This document shows positions 1 to 5,814 of a stretch of DNA of 9,010 nucleotides, piece by piece; within the stretch, counting starts at the first letter, position 1; each line of letters begins with the position of its first letter. The stretch is from CAZNJQ01 sp964573545 (GTDB lineage Bacteria > Patescibacteriota > Minisyncoccia > Phycocordibacterales > UBA2135). Under the pieces are notes generated by a model that was not told the DNA's origin, made no database searches, and saw nothing but the letters and a program-made list of their open reading frames with translations. Made by a program: the position numbers and the translations under genes. The DNA lies in NCBI GenBank assembly GCA_964573545.1, contig CAZNJQ010000027.1, forward strand, positions 1-9,010, read 5' to 3'.

Positions 1-54
1 ACCGCTTACCTCCTCATTGCAAATGAGGCGTTCTACCAGATGAACTACGGGCCC
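1..54 (-). tRNA. tRNA-Ala(UGC), 3' part cut off by window edge
   Basis: The minus strand from 54 begins GGGCCCG, the 5' acceptor strand. Next come U8-A9, a D-arm with stem GUUC/GAAC, an anticodon stem CCUCA/UGAGG and the 7-nt loop UUUGCAA, which gives anticodon UGC (Ala). The variable loop and the first T-stem strand follow before the window ends at about tRNA position 54. The acceptor 3' strand, T-loop and CCA status cannot be seen. All visible stems pair, so this looks like the functional copy. It lies downstream of two truncated 5' copies of the same tRNA (236-270 and 531-580). Confidence 0.9.
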
Positions 55-89
55 ACCTTAATTATCGAGGATTCTCGATTCTATTTTAA
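55..89 (-). promoter_or_regulatory. Possible promoter placing the start site at the tRNA-Ala 5' end
   Basis: The minus strand has TTAAAA (89-84), a 17-nt spacer and GATAAT (66-61), ending 6 nt before the first tRNA base at 54. Initiation near 54 would give a tRNA with little or no 5' leader. A 6-bp hairpin ATCGAG/CTCGAT (64-79) overlaps the site. The region is AT-rich, so chance boxes are possible. The older copy at 270 also has a -10-like TATTAT (282-277) ending 6 nt before its first base. Confidence 0.35.
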
Positions 90-100
90 AATGTTTTATC
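72..100. repeat. Imperfect terminal inverted repeat, copy A
   Basis: This 29-nt stretch pairs with the reverse complement of 209-235 with 25 matches, 2 single-base gaps and 2 mismatches. Its shared core is TTTAAAATGTTTTAT. Together with copy B it brackets the truncated GIY-YIG ORF between the tRNA-Ala remnant and the intact tRNA-Ala. It could be the ends of a mobile element or a long RNA stem. Confidence 0.7.
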
Positions 101-218
101 AACTTGTTGATTTTACCTGTAAATGATTATGTAAGGCAAGTCTTTTAATTAAATCTTTGCAACTACCAACATAGAAAGATTTATCAGCTTGGGATTTAAG
201 GATATAACAATAAAACAT
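99..218 (-). pseudogene. Truncated GIY-YIG endonuclease ORF (39 aa) inside inverted repeats
   Basis: The 39-codon frame starts MFYCYILKSQ, continues SFYVGSCKDLIKRLALHN and stops at TGA after VKSTS. This matches the N-terminal half of small single-domain GIY-YIG proteins: the GIY strand (FYCYIL), the YIG-like FYVGS, the arginine helix (IKRLALHN) and the start of the usual VKST segment. The C-terminal half with the catalytic Glu is missing, so I call it a remnant. Its start codon and stop codon both lie within the flanking inverted repeats. It is AT-rich and clearly diverged from the neighbouring 83-aa paralogue, so the two were probably acquired separately. Further downstream the phase ATT AAG GTG GGC CCG TAG leads into the tRNA, like the end of the 83-aa gene, suggesting that an internal deletion removed the middle. 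Whether a peptide is made is unknown. Confidence 0.65.
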
Positions 219-235
219 TTTAAACAGAATCGGAA
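209..235. repeat. Imperfect terminal inverted repeat, copy B
   Basis: This is the partner of 72-100. On the minus strand it begins TTCCGATTCTG directly after the last recognisable base of the tRNA remnant (236), so the inverted repeat starts exactly at the break in the tRNA anticodon loop. It also contains the ATG of the 39-aa ORF (218-216). Confidence 0.7.
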
Positions 236-270
236 CAAATGAGGCGCTCTACCAACTAAGCTACGGGCCC
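236..270 (-). pseudogene. tRNA-Ala 5'-half remnant, broken in the anticodon loop
   Basis: The minus strand 270-236 reproduces tRNA-Ala positions 1-35: acceptor strand GGGCCCG, D-arm, anticodon 5' stem CCUCA and loop start UUUG. It then switches abruptly to unrelated sequence. It matches the intact tRNA at 54-20 in 30 of 35 positions. The differences include a compensated D-stem pair (C11-G24 here, U11-A24 in the intact copy). The remnant therefore derives from a functional but distinct tRNA-Ala and is not a decayed copy of its neighbour. The stop codon of the upstream GIY-YIG gene lies inside it. Confidence 0.85.
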
Positions 271-512
271 AAGTGAATAATATTATTAAGATATTTCCTC
301 CCCTGTCCAGATTTTAAGAACTTCTCACGCTTTATAGCCTCACCTTTATCAACGAACCTTTCTGAATATACAAGAACGAACGGTCTATTTTGGCTGGTGA
401 ACTGGCTCGCTCCGACATTATGTTCCGCAAGCCGTATTCCTGGAGCCTTCCCAGTATACCCTACATACCTTTTCCCATTTCTCTGACTTAGGAGCACGTA
501 AACGTAGAACAT
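261..512 (-). CDS. Small GIY-YIG endonuclease domain protein (83 aa)
   Basis: This is a single-domain GIY-YIG protein of the UPF0213/YhbQ-like size class. Visible elements are the first strand FYVYVL (residues 2-7, the GIY equivalent), RYVGYT (15-20, YIG), Arg27 before AEHN (29-32), and the C-terminal helix EAIKREKFLK (58-67) with the likely metal-binding Glu58 and family-typical Arg/Lys. The domain looks complete, so nuclease activity is plausible. Substrate and role are unknown. The gene sits between two tRNA-Ala 5' remnants. Its final residues Gly-Pro and its TAG stop (GGC CCG TAG) are read from the first ten bases of the 236-270 remnant. The only ribosome-site candidate is a weak AGAG upstream of the ATG. 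A homing or mobile nuclease targeting tRNA-Ala is my inference from context. Housekeeping or orphan status is the alternative. Confidence 0.85.
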   Translation of the reverse strand: MFYVYVLLSQRNGKRYVGYTGKAPGIRLAEHNVGASQFTSQNRPFVLVYSERFVDKGEAIKREKFLKSGQGRKYLNNIIHLGP

Positions 513-530
513 AATCTCTGGGGATTCGAC

Positions 531-580
531 ACCAACTTCCGCCAGAGGCGGATCAGCCTCCGGCTGAAAGCTACGGGCCC
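531..580 (-). pseudogene. tRNA-Ala 5' remnant split by a 30-bp hairpin repeat
   Basis: The minus strand 580-568 reads GGGCCCGTAGCTT and 537-531 reads AGTTGGT. Joined, these 20 nt are identical to the first 20 nt of the remnant at 270. The intervening 538-567 is a double-palindrome repeat that would lie in the D-arm/D-loop. After 531 the sequence departs from tRNA and leads in 18 nt to the ATG of the GIY-YIG gene (512). This remnant is the oldest-looking in the series. Confidence 0.8.
538..567. repeat. 30-bp tandem double-hairpin repeat inside tRNA remnant
   Basis: Two adjacent 15-nt palindromes, TCCGCCAGAGGCGGA (538-552) and TCAGCCTCCGGCTGA (553-567), each have a perfect 6-bp stem and a 3-nt loop. 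Removing exactly these 30 bp restores a continuous tRNA 5' sequence. The same architecture occurs in uvrC at 2460-2489. Confidence 0.85.
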
Positions 581-601
581 TTTTCTACTTCGCGAACAAA
601 A

Positions 602-631
602 ATTATACACTTTGCCTCCCTCCCAGGGCAA
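602..631 (-). promoter_or_regulatory. Candidate sigma70-type promoter into the tRNA/GIY-YIG cassette
   Basis: The minus strand has TTGCCC (631-626), an 18-nt spacer and a perfect TATAAT (607-602) that overlaps the ddl stop codon. Transcription would start around 595, just upstream of the first tRNA remnant (580). It may be the ancestral tRNA-Ala promoter, now driving the GIY-YIG gene and possibly the downstream tRNA. Confidence 0.5.
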
Positions 632-1565
632 GAGAAAGGGTATGGTTGAGAAAATCGGTAAAGCTGCAGCCGACTGCATCGCATGATTTCGGCAAGAGTG
701 ATTCTTCGGTGAGTCCCGGCAACGTATTCGTCTCAAGGATATAAATACCGCGCTTTGAGATAATAAAATCGGAACGCGAATAATGCCGAGCGCCGAGCGT
801 TTCATGCGCGCGGCGTGCCATATCCATTATTTCCTCTTTCTCGTCATGCGAGAAGCTCGCCGGACACACCGTGCGCGATATACCACCATATTTCGATTCA
901 AAATCAAAAAAATCTCTCCCGTGCGGAAGGACAACCTCGATCGGCGGCAGCGCGTAAAGCTTCTCGCCGCGGAAATTCTCCAGAATCCCGCATGTCCCTT
1001 CTCGCCCGTGTATATATTCTTCAAGAAGCAGGCGTGACGAATAAACGAACGCTTCCTCCGCCGCGCCGGTAAATTCGTGAAACGTGCGGGCAACACGTAT
1101 TCCGACTGACGATCCGCCAGAAAGCGGTTTTATGATCGACGGCTGCGGAAACTCGCGATATGCACGGGCGATATCATCACCGTGCTCCAGGATTTTATAA
1201 TACGGCGTTCTGATACCTGCGGCATCAAAATGCCTCTTGGCGAAAGCTTTATTCATTCCGAACGCCGACGCAAGCGGACGTGAGCCTGTATATGGCACGC
1301 CATGGCGCTCCAGAAGCTTCTGCACCTTGCCGTCCTCGCCGTAGTATCCGTGAAGCGCATTGAAGGCGACGTCGATGCGCGCAAAGACCTGTTCCGGCTG
1401 CATCGCCCATCCGTTCAGATGCCATTGCCCTTCCGGATCAATGAGGACATCCGCTTTCCCGAAATGCTTCGGAAGATTTTTCAAGACCGCCCCTCCGGTT
1501 TGGAGCGAAACTTCATATTCGGAGGATACTCCTCCGCGCAGTACGCCGACGGTAACCGTGCTCAT
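603..1565 (-). CDS. ddl: D-alanine--D-alanine ligase
   Basis: This cytoplasmic ATP-grasp enzyme joins two D-Ala residues for the peptidoglycan pentapeptide. At 320 aa it is of normal length. Visible family landmarks are the N-terminal GGVSSEYEVSLQTG (11-24) with the substrate-binding Glu, LHGYYGEDG (71-79), the ATP-binding IIKPLSGGSSVG (144-155), EEYIHGREGT (182-191), ESKY (223-226) in the omega-loop region, SDFII (265-269), and the metal-binding segment LETNTLPGLTEESLLPKS (277-294). The start follows uvrC by 33 nt with no clear Shine-Dalgarno. A TATACT box ends 7 nt before the ATG, so a leaderless transcript as well as read-through from uvrC is possible. Placing ddl behind uvrA-uvrC gives no obvious functional link. 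It implies that the cell makes peptidoglycan or imports and finishes its precursors. Confidence 0.97.
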   Translation of the reverse strand: MSTVTVGVLRGGVSSEYEVSLQTGGAVLKNLPKHFGKADVLIDPEGQWHLNGWAMQPEQVFARIDVAFNALHGYYGEDGKVQKLLERHGVPYTGSRPLASAFGMNKAFAKRHFDAAGIRTPYYKILEHGDDIARAYREFPQPSIIKPLSGGSSVGIRVARTFHEFTGAAEEAFVYSSRLLLEEYIHGREGTCGILENFRGEKLYALPPIEVVLPHGRDFFDFESKYGGISRTVCPASFSHDEKEEIMDMARRAHETLGARHYSRSDFIISKRGIYILETNTLPGLTEESLLPKSCDAVGCSFTDFLNHTLSLALGGRQSV

Positions 1566-1572
1566 ACCAATC

Positions 1573-1602
1573 AGTATACTACAAATTTCACTCCCATTTT
1601 AA
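1573..1602 (-). promoter_or_regulatory. Possible leaderless promoter for ddl
   Basis: TATACT (1578-1573) ends 7 nt before the ddl ATG (1565). A weak TTAAAA (1602-1597) lies 18 nt upstream of it and overlaps the uvrC stop. There is no ribosome-binding sequence between the box and the start. Confidence 0.35.
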
Positions 1603-2867
1603 ACGAGCGATATCCTTCTCTTTTTTTTATGGAACGCAAGCGCAAAACGATGCGCTTCACTGTTCGCGAGCAGGATATCTCGCTCAAATCGCGAGACTAT
1701 CTCCTTTTTTCCAAGAATTTTTTTAGGACGGTGGTATTCATTCTTGACGACGCCGACGACAGGAATTCCGATCCCATAGTGAGTAAAAATCCTTTCCGCT
1801 GCACGCACCTGCGCCTTCCCGCCGTCGACAACTATAACTCTCGGCAATTGCCATTCCCCGTGCCCAAGCCGCCGTTCAAGGATTTCTTTGAGGGCGCCGA
1901 CGTCATCCCCTCCGCGCGCCGTTCTGATGTTGAATTTTCTGTATCCTCCTTTGTCTGGAACGCCATCTTCCACGGCAACCATGACGCCGACCACATGCCG
2001 TCCGGCCATGTGCGCCACATCGTATGCTTCGATACGCATCAAGACTCCAGAATTGTGCGGAACACTATCATGTTTGATAAGGGAGATATCCTGAATATGT
2101 TTGAGCGCGAAGAGCGTCTTCTTTATCTCTCCGGCCCTCTCGAATTCTTTTCTCTTCGCAGCCACATGCATCTCTGCAGTGAGTGTCCGCACGATGATTT
2201 TCTTCTTCCCCTCGAATAATAATTTTATATTACGGATCGTATCCCGGTATTCTTTCTTCGATATTTCTCCCGTGCATATACCCGGGCATAACCCTATCTG
2301 GCGATTAAAACATGGCTTGCAGCCCGCAGGCCTACTCAGAGTAACGCACGGTTTGCATGTGTCTCGAAACGGAAAAATTTTTCGGACAATTTTCAATGCT
2401 TCCTTGAGCATTCCGCCTTGGGGAAAGGGGCCTAAAATAGTTTTTGGTGTATAGCGTTTTCCGCCTGGGGCGGATCCGCCTTTGGCGGAAGGTTTTAGGT
2501 TTAGTTCATGACCGCGAACGGTAATGACACGGGGAAAGTCTTCGTCGGTAATGACGACATAGTTGAAACTTTTATCGTCCTTTTCTTTGACGTTGTATTT
2601 TGGTTTGTAACGCTTTATGAGAGCTGACTCCAATATAAGCGCTTCCAAGACTGAATCCGTTTTTTGGAACGCGATAGTGCGCGCTTCTTCTGTCATGCGC
2701 ACGATTCCAGGCCCGCGAGAGAATAGGACATCCCTCGTGAAATAACTCCGCACTCGGCTTCTTAATGATGTCGCCTTTCCGACATACAGCACTCTCCGTC
2801 CGCGTTTAAAAAGGTACACGCCGGGGGCGTCGGGAATCTTCTTGCTTCGCATGGCGGCATAGTTCAT
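1599..2867 (-). CDS. uvrC: UvrC excinuclease subunit, lacking C-terminal HhH module
   Basis: UvrC makes the 3' and 5' incisions after UvrA/UvrB load on damage. In order: an N-terminal GIY-YIG nuclease (GVY 16-18, YVG 28-30, helix Arg36/Arg40, ESALIKRYKPKYN 80-92); a cysteine cluster with C171, C186, C194 and C198, where the C-x7-C-x3-C spacing matches the known UvrC Fe-S ligands; the UVR helix pair that binds UvrB (about 230-258); and an RNase H-like nuclease with IEAYDVAH (279-286, Asp283), GDD (320-322), VVDGGK (346-351, Asp348) and EAHRFALAFH (404-413). The frame ends right after this domain at 422 aa, whereas typical UvrC is about 600 aa with tandem helix-hairpin-helix motifs. Residues 127-136 (SAKGGSAPGG) are encoded exactly by a 30-bp palindromic repeat. 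The ATG follows the uvrA TAA with no gap, so the two are translationally coupled. Confidence 0.96.
   Translation of the reverse strand: MNYAAMRSKKIPDAPGVYLFKRGRRVLYVGKATSLRSRVRSYFTRDVLFSRGPGIVRMTEEARTIAFQKTDSVLEALILESALIKRYKPKYNVKEKDDKSFNYVVITDEDFPRVITVRGHELNLKPSAKGGSAPGGKRYTPKTILGPFPQGGMLKEALKIVRKIFPFRDTCKPCVTLSRPAGCKPCFNRQIGLCPGICTGEISKKEYRDTIRNIKLLFEGKKKIIVRTLTAEMHVAAKRKEFERAGEIKKTLFALKHIQDISLIKHDSVPHNSGVLMRIEAYDVAHMAGRHVVGVMVAVEDGVPDKGGYRKFNIRTARGGDDVGALKEILERRLGHGEWQLPRVIVVDGGKAQVRAAERIFTHYGIGIPVVGVVKNEYHRPKKILGKKEIVSRFERDILLANSEAHRFALAFHKKKRRISLV
2460..2489. repeat. 30-bp tandem double-hairpin repeat, in frame within uvrC
   Basis: TCCGCCTGGGGCGGA (2460-2474) and TCCGCCTTTGGCGGA (2475-2489) are adjacent 15-nt palindromes with 6-bp stems and 3-nt loops. 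They occupy exactly ten uvrC codons and encode SAKGG followed by SAPGG. The insertion lies in a linker between the GIY-YIG domain and the cysteine-rich segment, where length changes should be tolerated. Confidence 0.9.
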
Positions 2868-5480
2868 TTATTTATTATGTCGCGATTTCTTAAGCGCTTT
2901 CTTGATATATTCTCCGGTGAGCGAAGCGTCGTTTCCTGCAACTTCCTCCGGCGTCCCCCGTGCGACAATTCTGCCGCCCGCTTCTCCCCCGCCCGGACCG
3001 ATGTCGATGATGTAATCCGCACTCTTTATGACATCTAAATTGTGCTCGATTACAAGCACTGTATTCCCTTTATCGACAAGAAGCGTAAGGATTTCAACCA
3101 GCTTCCGCACATCTTCATAGTGAAGCCCGACTGTGGGCTCATCGAGAATGTATATTGTCCGATAGAGGTCGGGGCGGAACAACTCAGATGCTATTTTTAT
3201 CCGCTGCGCTTCTCCGCCGGAGAGTGTCGTCGCCGATTGCCCTAATTCGAGATATCCAAGGCCTACATCGTTCACTGTGTTTAATCTGTCGTATATCGCC
3301 GGAATATCTTCAAAGAACGCAAGCGCTTCCTCCACCGTCATCTGGAGCACGTCGTGGATATTTTTCTTTTTGTACCGTACATCAAGGGTGTCTTTCTGGA
3401 ATCTCTTCCCGTTGCACACATCGCAGGTGACATAGACCGTCGGAAGAAAATGCATTTCAACCGCAATAGTGCCGTTCCCTTGGCATGCTTCGCACCGTCC
3501 GCCTTTCACATTGAAAGAAAATCTTCCGCTCTTCCATCCGCGCGCCCGTGCTTCTTCGGTGGACGCAAAAAGGTCCCGTATGAACGAGAATGCGCCCGTA
3601 TACGTGGCGGGATTCGAACGCGGCGTTCGCCCTATGGGAGACTGATCTATCAGTATGGCGCGCGAGAGGTATTCCGCACCCTGAAACGATGCGCAGTGGA
3701 ATGTTTTATTTGTCCTTTCCCTCCGCTCAAGACGCGCCCGCAGATTTTTATACACTATCTCATGGACAAATGACGATTTGCCGGAGCCGGATACTCCCGT
3801 GACGACCGTCATCCGACCCAGGGGAACATCCGCATTCATATTCTTTATATTGAAGATATTTCCCCCGCGGATTTTGAGCATCCCTTTATCTCTCGTGCGC
3901 CGTGATTCAGGAAGCGGGATAGATTTATCGCCACGAAGGTACTCCAGTGTAAGCGAGTACGGAACATTCTTCTTTGAGCCAGTGAGTATTTTTTCAAAAT
4001 CTCCAGAGACGACAATGTTTCCGCCATGAACCCCCGCACCCGGCCCGATATCGACGATGTAATCCGACTCGAAAATCGTCTCTTCGTCGTGTTCAACAAT
4101 AATAATGGTATTACCGGCGTCACGGAGGTTCTTCAGAGTCTTTATGAGTCGCTCATTATCGGATGGGTGGAGTCCTATGGTTGGTTCATCAAGCACGTAG
4201 AGCGCTCCGACAAGCTGCGAACCAAGCTGCGAAGCAAGGCGGATCCTTTGCGCTTCACCTCCCGAGAGCGTATTCGCGCGTCGGTCAAGCGTCAGATATT
4301 CGATACCCACGTTCGCCATGAATTGAAGCCGATTCTCGATCTCGCGCAGGACGACATGCGAGATCTCCTGGTCTTTTGGGGAAAGCTTTAACGCCTTGAA
4401 GAACTCCCGGGTTCGCGCAACGGAAAGCGACGCCAATTCTTTGATATTGATTCCCTTCTCTTTCCCTGCTCCCCCGAGGAACACATGGAGCGCTTCTCTT
4501 CGCAGGCGCGCACCGGCACACTCCTCGCAGGATTCAGTACCGAAGAGATATTTTGTCCCCAGGCCATTGCACGCTCCGCACGCCCCGTGCGGAGAATTAA
4601 AAGAAAAGAGCCGCGGTTCCACTTCCGGATAGGAAAATCCGTCATATGGGCACATGAATTTTGCAGATATAAGCTGTTCGCCATCCGGAGCAACAATGCG
4701 CACAAGGCCTGCGGATTCATGCAATGCCCGTTCGAGCGCCTCGCGCAGACGCTCGCGCGCAGCCTCCGGTTCGCGCGTGAACTCCGTGATGTAAAGTTCG
4801 TCGACAAGCACATCAATGTTGTGCTGTTTCGTCTTCGTGAGTTCAATGCGATTCCGTAGGCTCTTGAGTTCTCCGTCAACGCGCACCTTGCCGTATCCTT
4901 TCCCTAAAAGATCGTATAAAAGCTGGTAATATTCTCCCTTCCTGCCGACAACAACCGGAGCAAAAATACGCACCGTGAGGTCGTTATAAGGGACTCCTAA
5001 TACTTTTTTATCGCCGCCTGTGTGGACATGCGCTTTTTCAACGCTTTCTTGTACGCGCTGTATGATCTCTTCATTTGAGAGTTTTTGTATCGGCCTCCCG
5101 CAGATAAGACAGTGCGGTTTGCCGACGCGCGCATAGAGTACGCGGAGATAATCATATATCTCAGTGATAGTGGCAACCGTCGAGCGAGGGTTCGATGAAG
5201 CGGATTTCTGGTCTATAGAGATTGCGGGAGAGAGCCCTTTGATCTCATCGACATCCGGCTTCTGCATCTGCCGTAAAAATTGGCGGGCATACGATGAGAG
5301 CGATTCGACATACCGGCGCTGGCCTTCCGCGAAAATGGTGTCAAACGCAAGAGACGACTTCCCCGAACCGGAAAGTCCCGTAAATACGATTATTTTATTG
5401 CGCGGCATCTCAACCGTAATATTTTTCAGGTTGTGCGTACGTGCGCCTTTTACGATTATTTTCCCTTCATCTTTGTTCAT
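2868..5480 (-). CDS. uvrA: UvrA excinuclease ATPase, short form
   Basis: UvrA is the dimeric ABC-type damage sensor that loads UvrB. At 870 aa it is shorter than the usual 940 or so. Module I has Walker A GLSGSGKSS (35-43), signature LSGGEAQ (405-411) and Walker B with DEPTIGL (431-437). Module II has GVSGSGKSS (562-570), LSGGEAQ (753-759) and DEPTVGL (780-786). The UvrB-binding region follows KPHCLICG (121-128). The DNA-contacting zinc module in half II is intact (C663/C666 with C686/C689). The half-I zinc site reads CPYD (277-280) with CGAC (301-304), so one canonical Cys is Asp. Between CNGLG (304-308) and CEECAGARL (318-326) only about 10 residues remain where the E. coli protein has roughly 90, which accounts for most of the shortening. 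The start has TATAAA 4 nt upstream and no Shine-Dalgarno. Confidence 0.97.
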   Translation of the reverse strand: MNKDEGKIIVKGARTHNLKNITVEMPRNKIIVFTGLSGSGKSSLAFDTIFAEGQRRYVESLSSYARQFLRQMQKPDVDEIKGLSPAISIDQKSASSNPRSTVATITEIYDYLRVLYARVGKPHCLICGRPIQKLSNEEIIQRVQESVEKAHVHTGGDKKVLGVPYNDLTVRIFAPVVVGRKGEYYQLLYDLLGKGYGKVRVDGELKSLRNRIELTKTKQHNIDVLVDELYITEFTREPEAARERLREALERALHESAGLVRIVAPDGEQLISAKFMCPYDGFSYPEVEPRLFSFNSPHGACGACNGLGTKYLFGTESCEECAGARLRREALHVFLGGAGKEKGINIKELASLSVARTREFFKALKLSPKDQEISHVVLREIENRLQFMANVGIEYLTLDRRANTLSGGEAQRIRLASQLGSQLVGALYVLDEPTIGLHPSDNERLIKTLKNLRDAGNTIIIVEHDEETIFESDYIVDIGPGAGVHGGNIVVSGDFEKILTGSKKNVPYSLTLEYLRGDKSIPLPESRRTRDKGMLKIRGGNIFNIKNMNADVPLGRMTVVTGVSGSGKSSFVHEIVYKNLRARLERRERTNKTFHCASFQGAEYLSRAILIDQSPIGRTPRSNPATYTGAFSFIRDLFASTEEARARGWKSGRFSFNVKGGRCEACQGNGTIAVEMHFLPTVYVTCDVCNGKRFQKDTLDVRYKKKNIHDVLQMTVEEALAFFEDIPAIYDRLNTVNDVGLGYLELGQSATTLSGGEAQRIKIASELFRPDLYRTIYILDEPTVGLHYEDVRKLVEILTLLVDKGNTVLVIEHNLDVIKSADYIIDIGPGGGEAGGRIVARGTPEEVAGNDASLTGEYIKKALKKSRHNK

Positions 5481-5490
5481 GTGTTTTATA
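5478..5490 (-). promoter_or_regulatory. uvrA -10 box abutting its start codon
   Basis: TATAAA (5490-5485) ends 4 nt before the uvrA ATG (5480-5478). This implies initiation at or very near the A of the ATG. No convincing -35 is visible at 16-18 nt spacing. The upstream terminator at 5568-5603 means that uvrA needs a promoter in this gap. Confidence 0.45.
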
Positions 5491-5567
5491 CAAGAAAATG
5501 CCCCGCTTGGTGCGCATAGGGGGTCAGGTCTTTACGTATATACCGAAGTTTATACCACGGGCAGATA

Positions 5568-5603
5568 GAAAAATCAAAAGCGCCCCATGAAGTGCGGGGC
5601 GCT
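5568..5603 (-). terminator. Intrinsic terminator after the 66-aa small ORF
   Basis: On the minus strand, stem AGCGCCCC (5603-5596) pairs with GGGGCGCT (5586-5579) around a 9-nt loop, followed by TTTGATTTTTC. The TAG of the 66-aa ORF (5604-5602) overlaps the start of the stem. Confidence 0.85.
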
Positions 5604-5802
5604 AATTCGTCTCAGGGTGTTCCATCGTGTCCCTGTCGGAGAGAATGTCGGAGATAAGTCTTTTCGGGTCAAGGTCAAGTTTGTATACCTTGCAGTATTC
5701 CTCAAGGCTGTTCATGAAAGACCTGTCTCTATGCAAATCCCCCAGGAAAACCTTCGCTGCATGCTTCGTGAGCGTCACGGCGCTTGTGGCGCTCTTCTCC
5801 AC
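5602..5802 (-). CDS. Small hypothetical protein (66 aa)
   Basis: I do not recognise this protein. The frame starts at GTG 5802 and encodes an N-terminal Ala/Thr/Ser-rich part, then a charged helical segment (SFMNSLEEYCKVYKLDLDP, 28-46) and an acidic C-terminus. It ends exactly at a strong intrinsic terminator, which is the best evidence that it is real. It lies 12 nt downstream of the 36-aa ORF, and an AGGAG sits 15 nt before the GTG, which is rather far. An in-frame TAA five codons upstream of the GTG limits extension. An internal ATG at codon 30 is an alternative start. Overlapping longer frames on this strand lack such boundaries. Confidence 0.55.
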   Translation of the reverse strand: MEKSATSAVTLTKHAAKVFLGDLHRDRSFMNSLEEYCKVYKLDLDPKRLISDILSDRDTMEHPETN

Positions 5803-5814
5803 TGCTGCGTTTTT

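Noticed and set aside
20..235. Group I intron in the tRNA-Ala anticodon loop
   Set aside because: The break is in the anticodon loop and joining 236 to 20 would give a complete tRNA. However, a full 5' half is already present before 20, I see no group I core elements, and the insert is bounded by inverted repeats. It is not excluded as an RNA-level oddity.
1302..2219. Long plus-strand open frame (305 codons) antisense to ddl and uvrC
   Set aside because: It is fully opposite two clearly conserved genes, its protein looks like reversed-strand composition, and it spans the boundary between them. It is a shadow frame.
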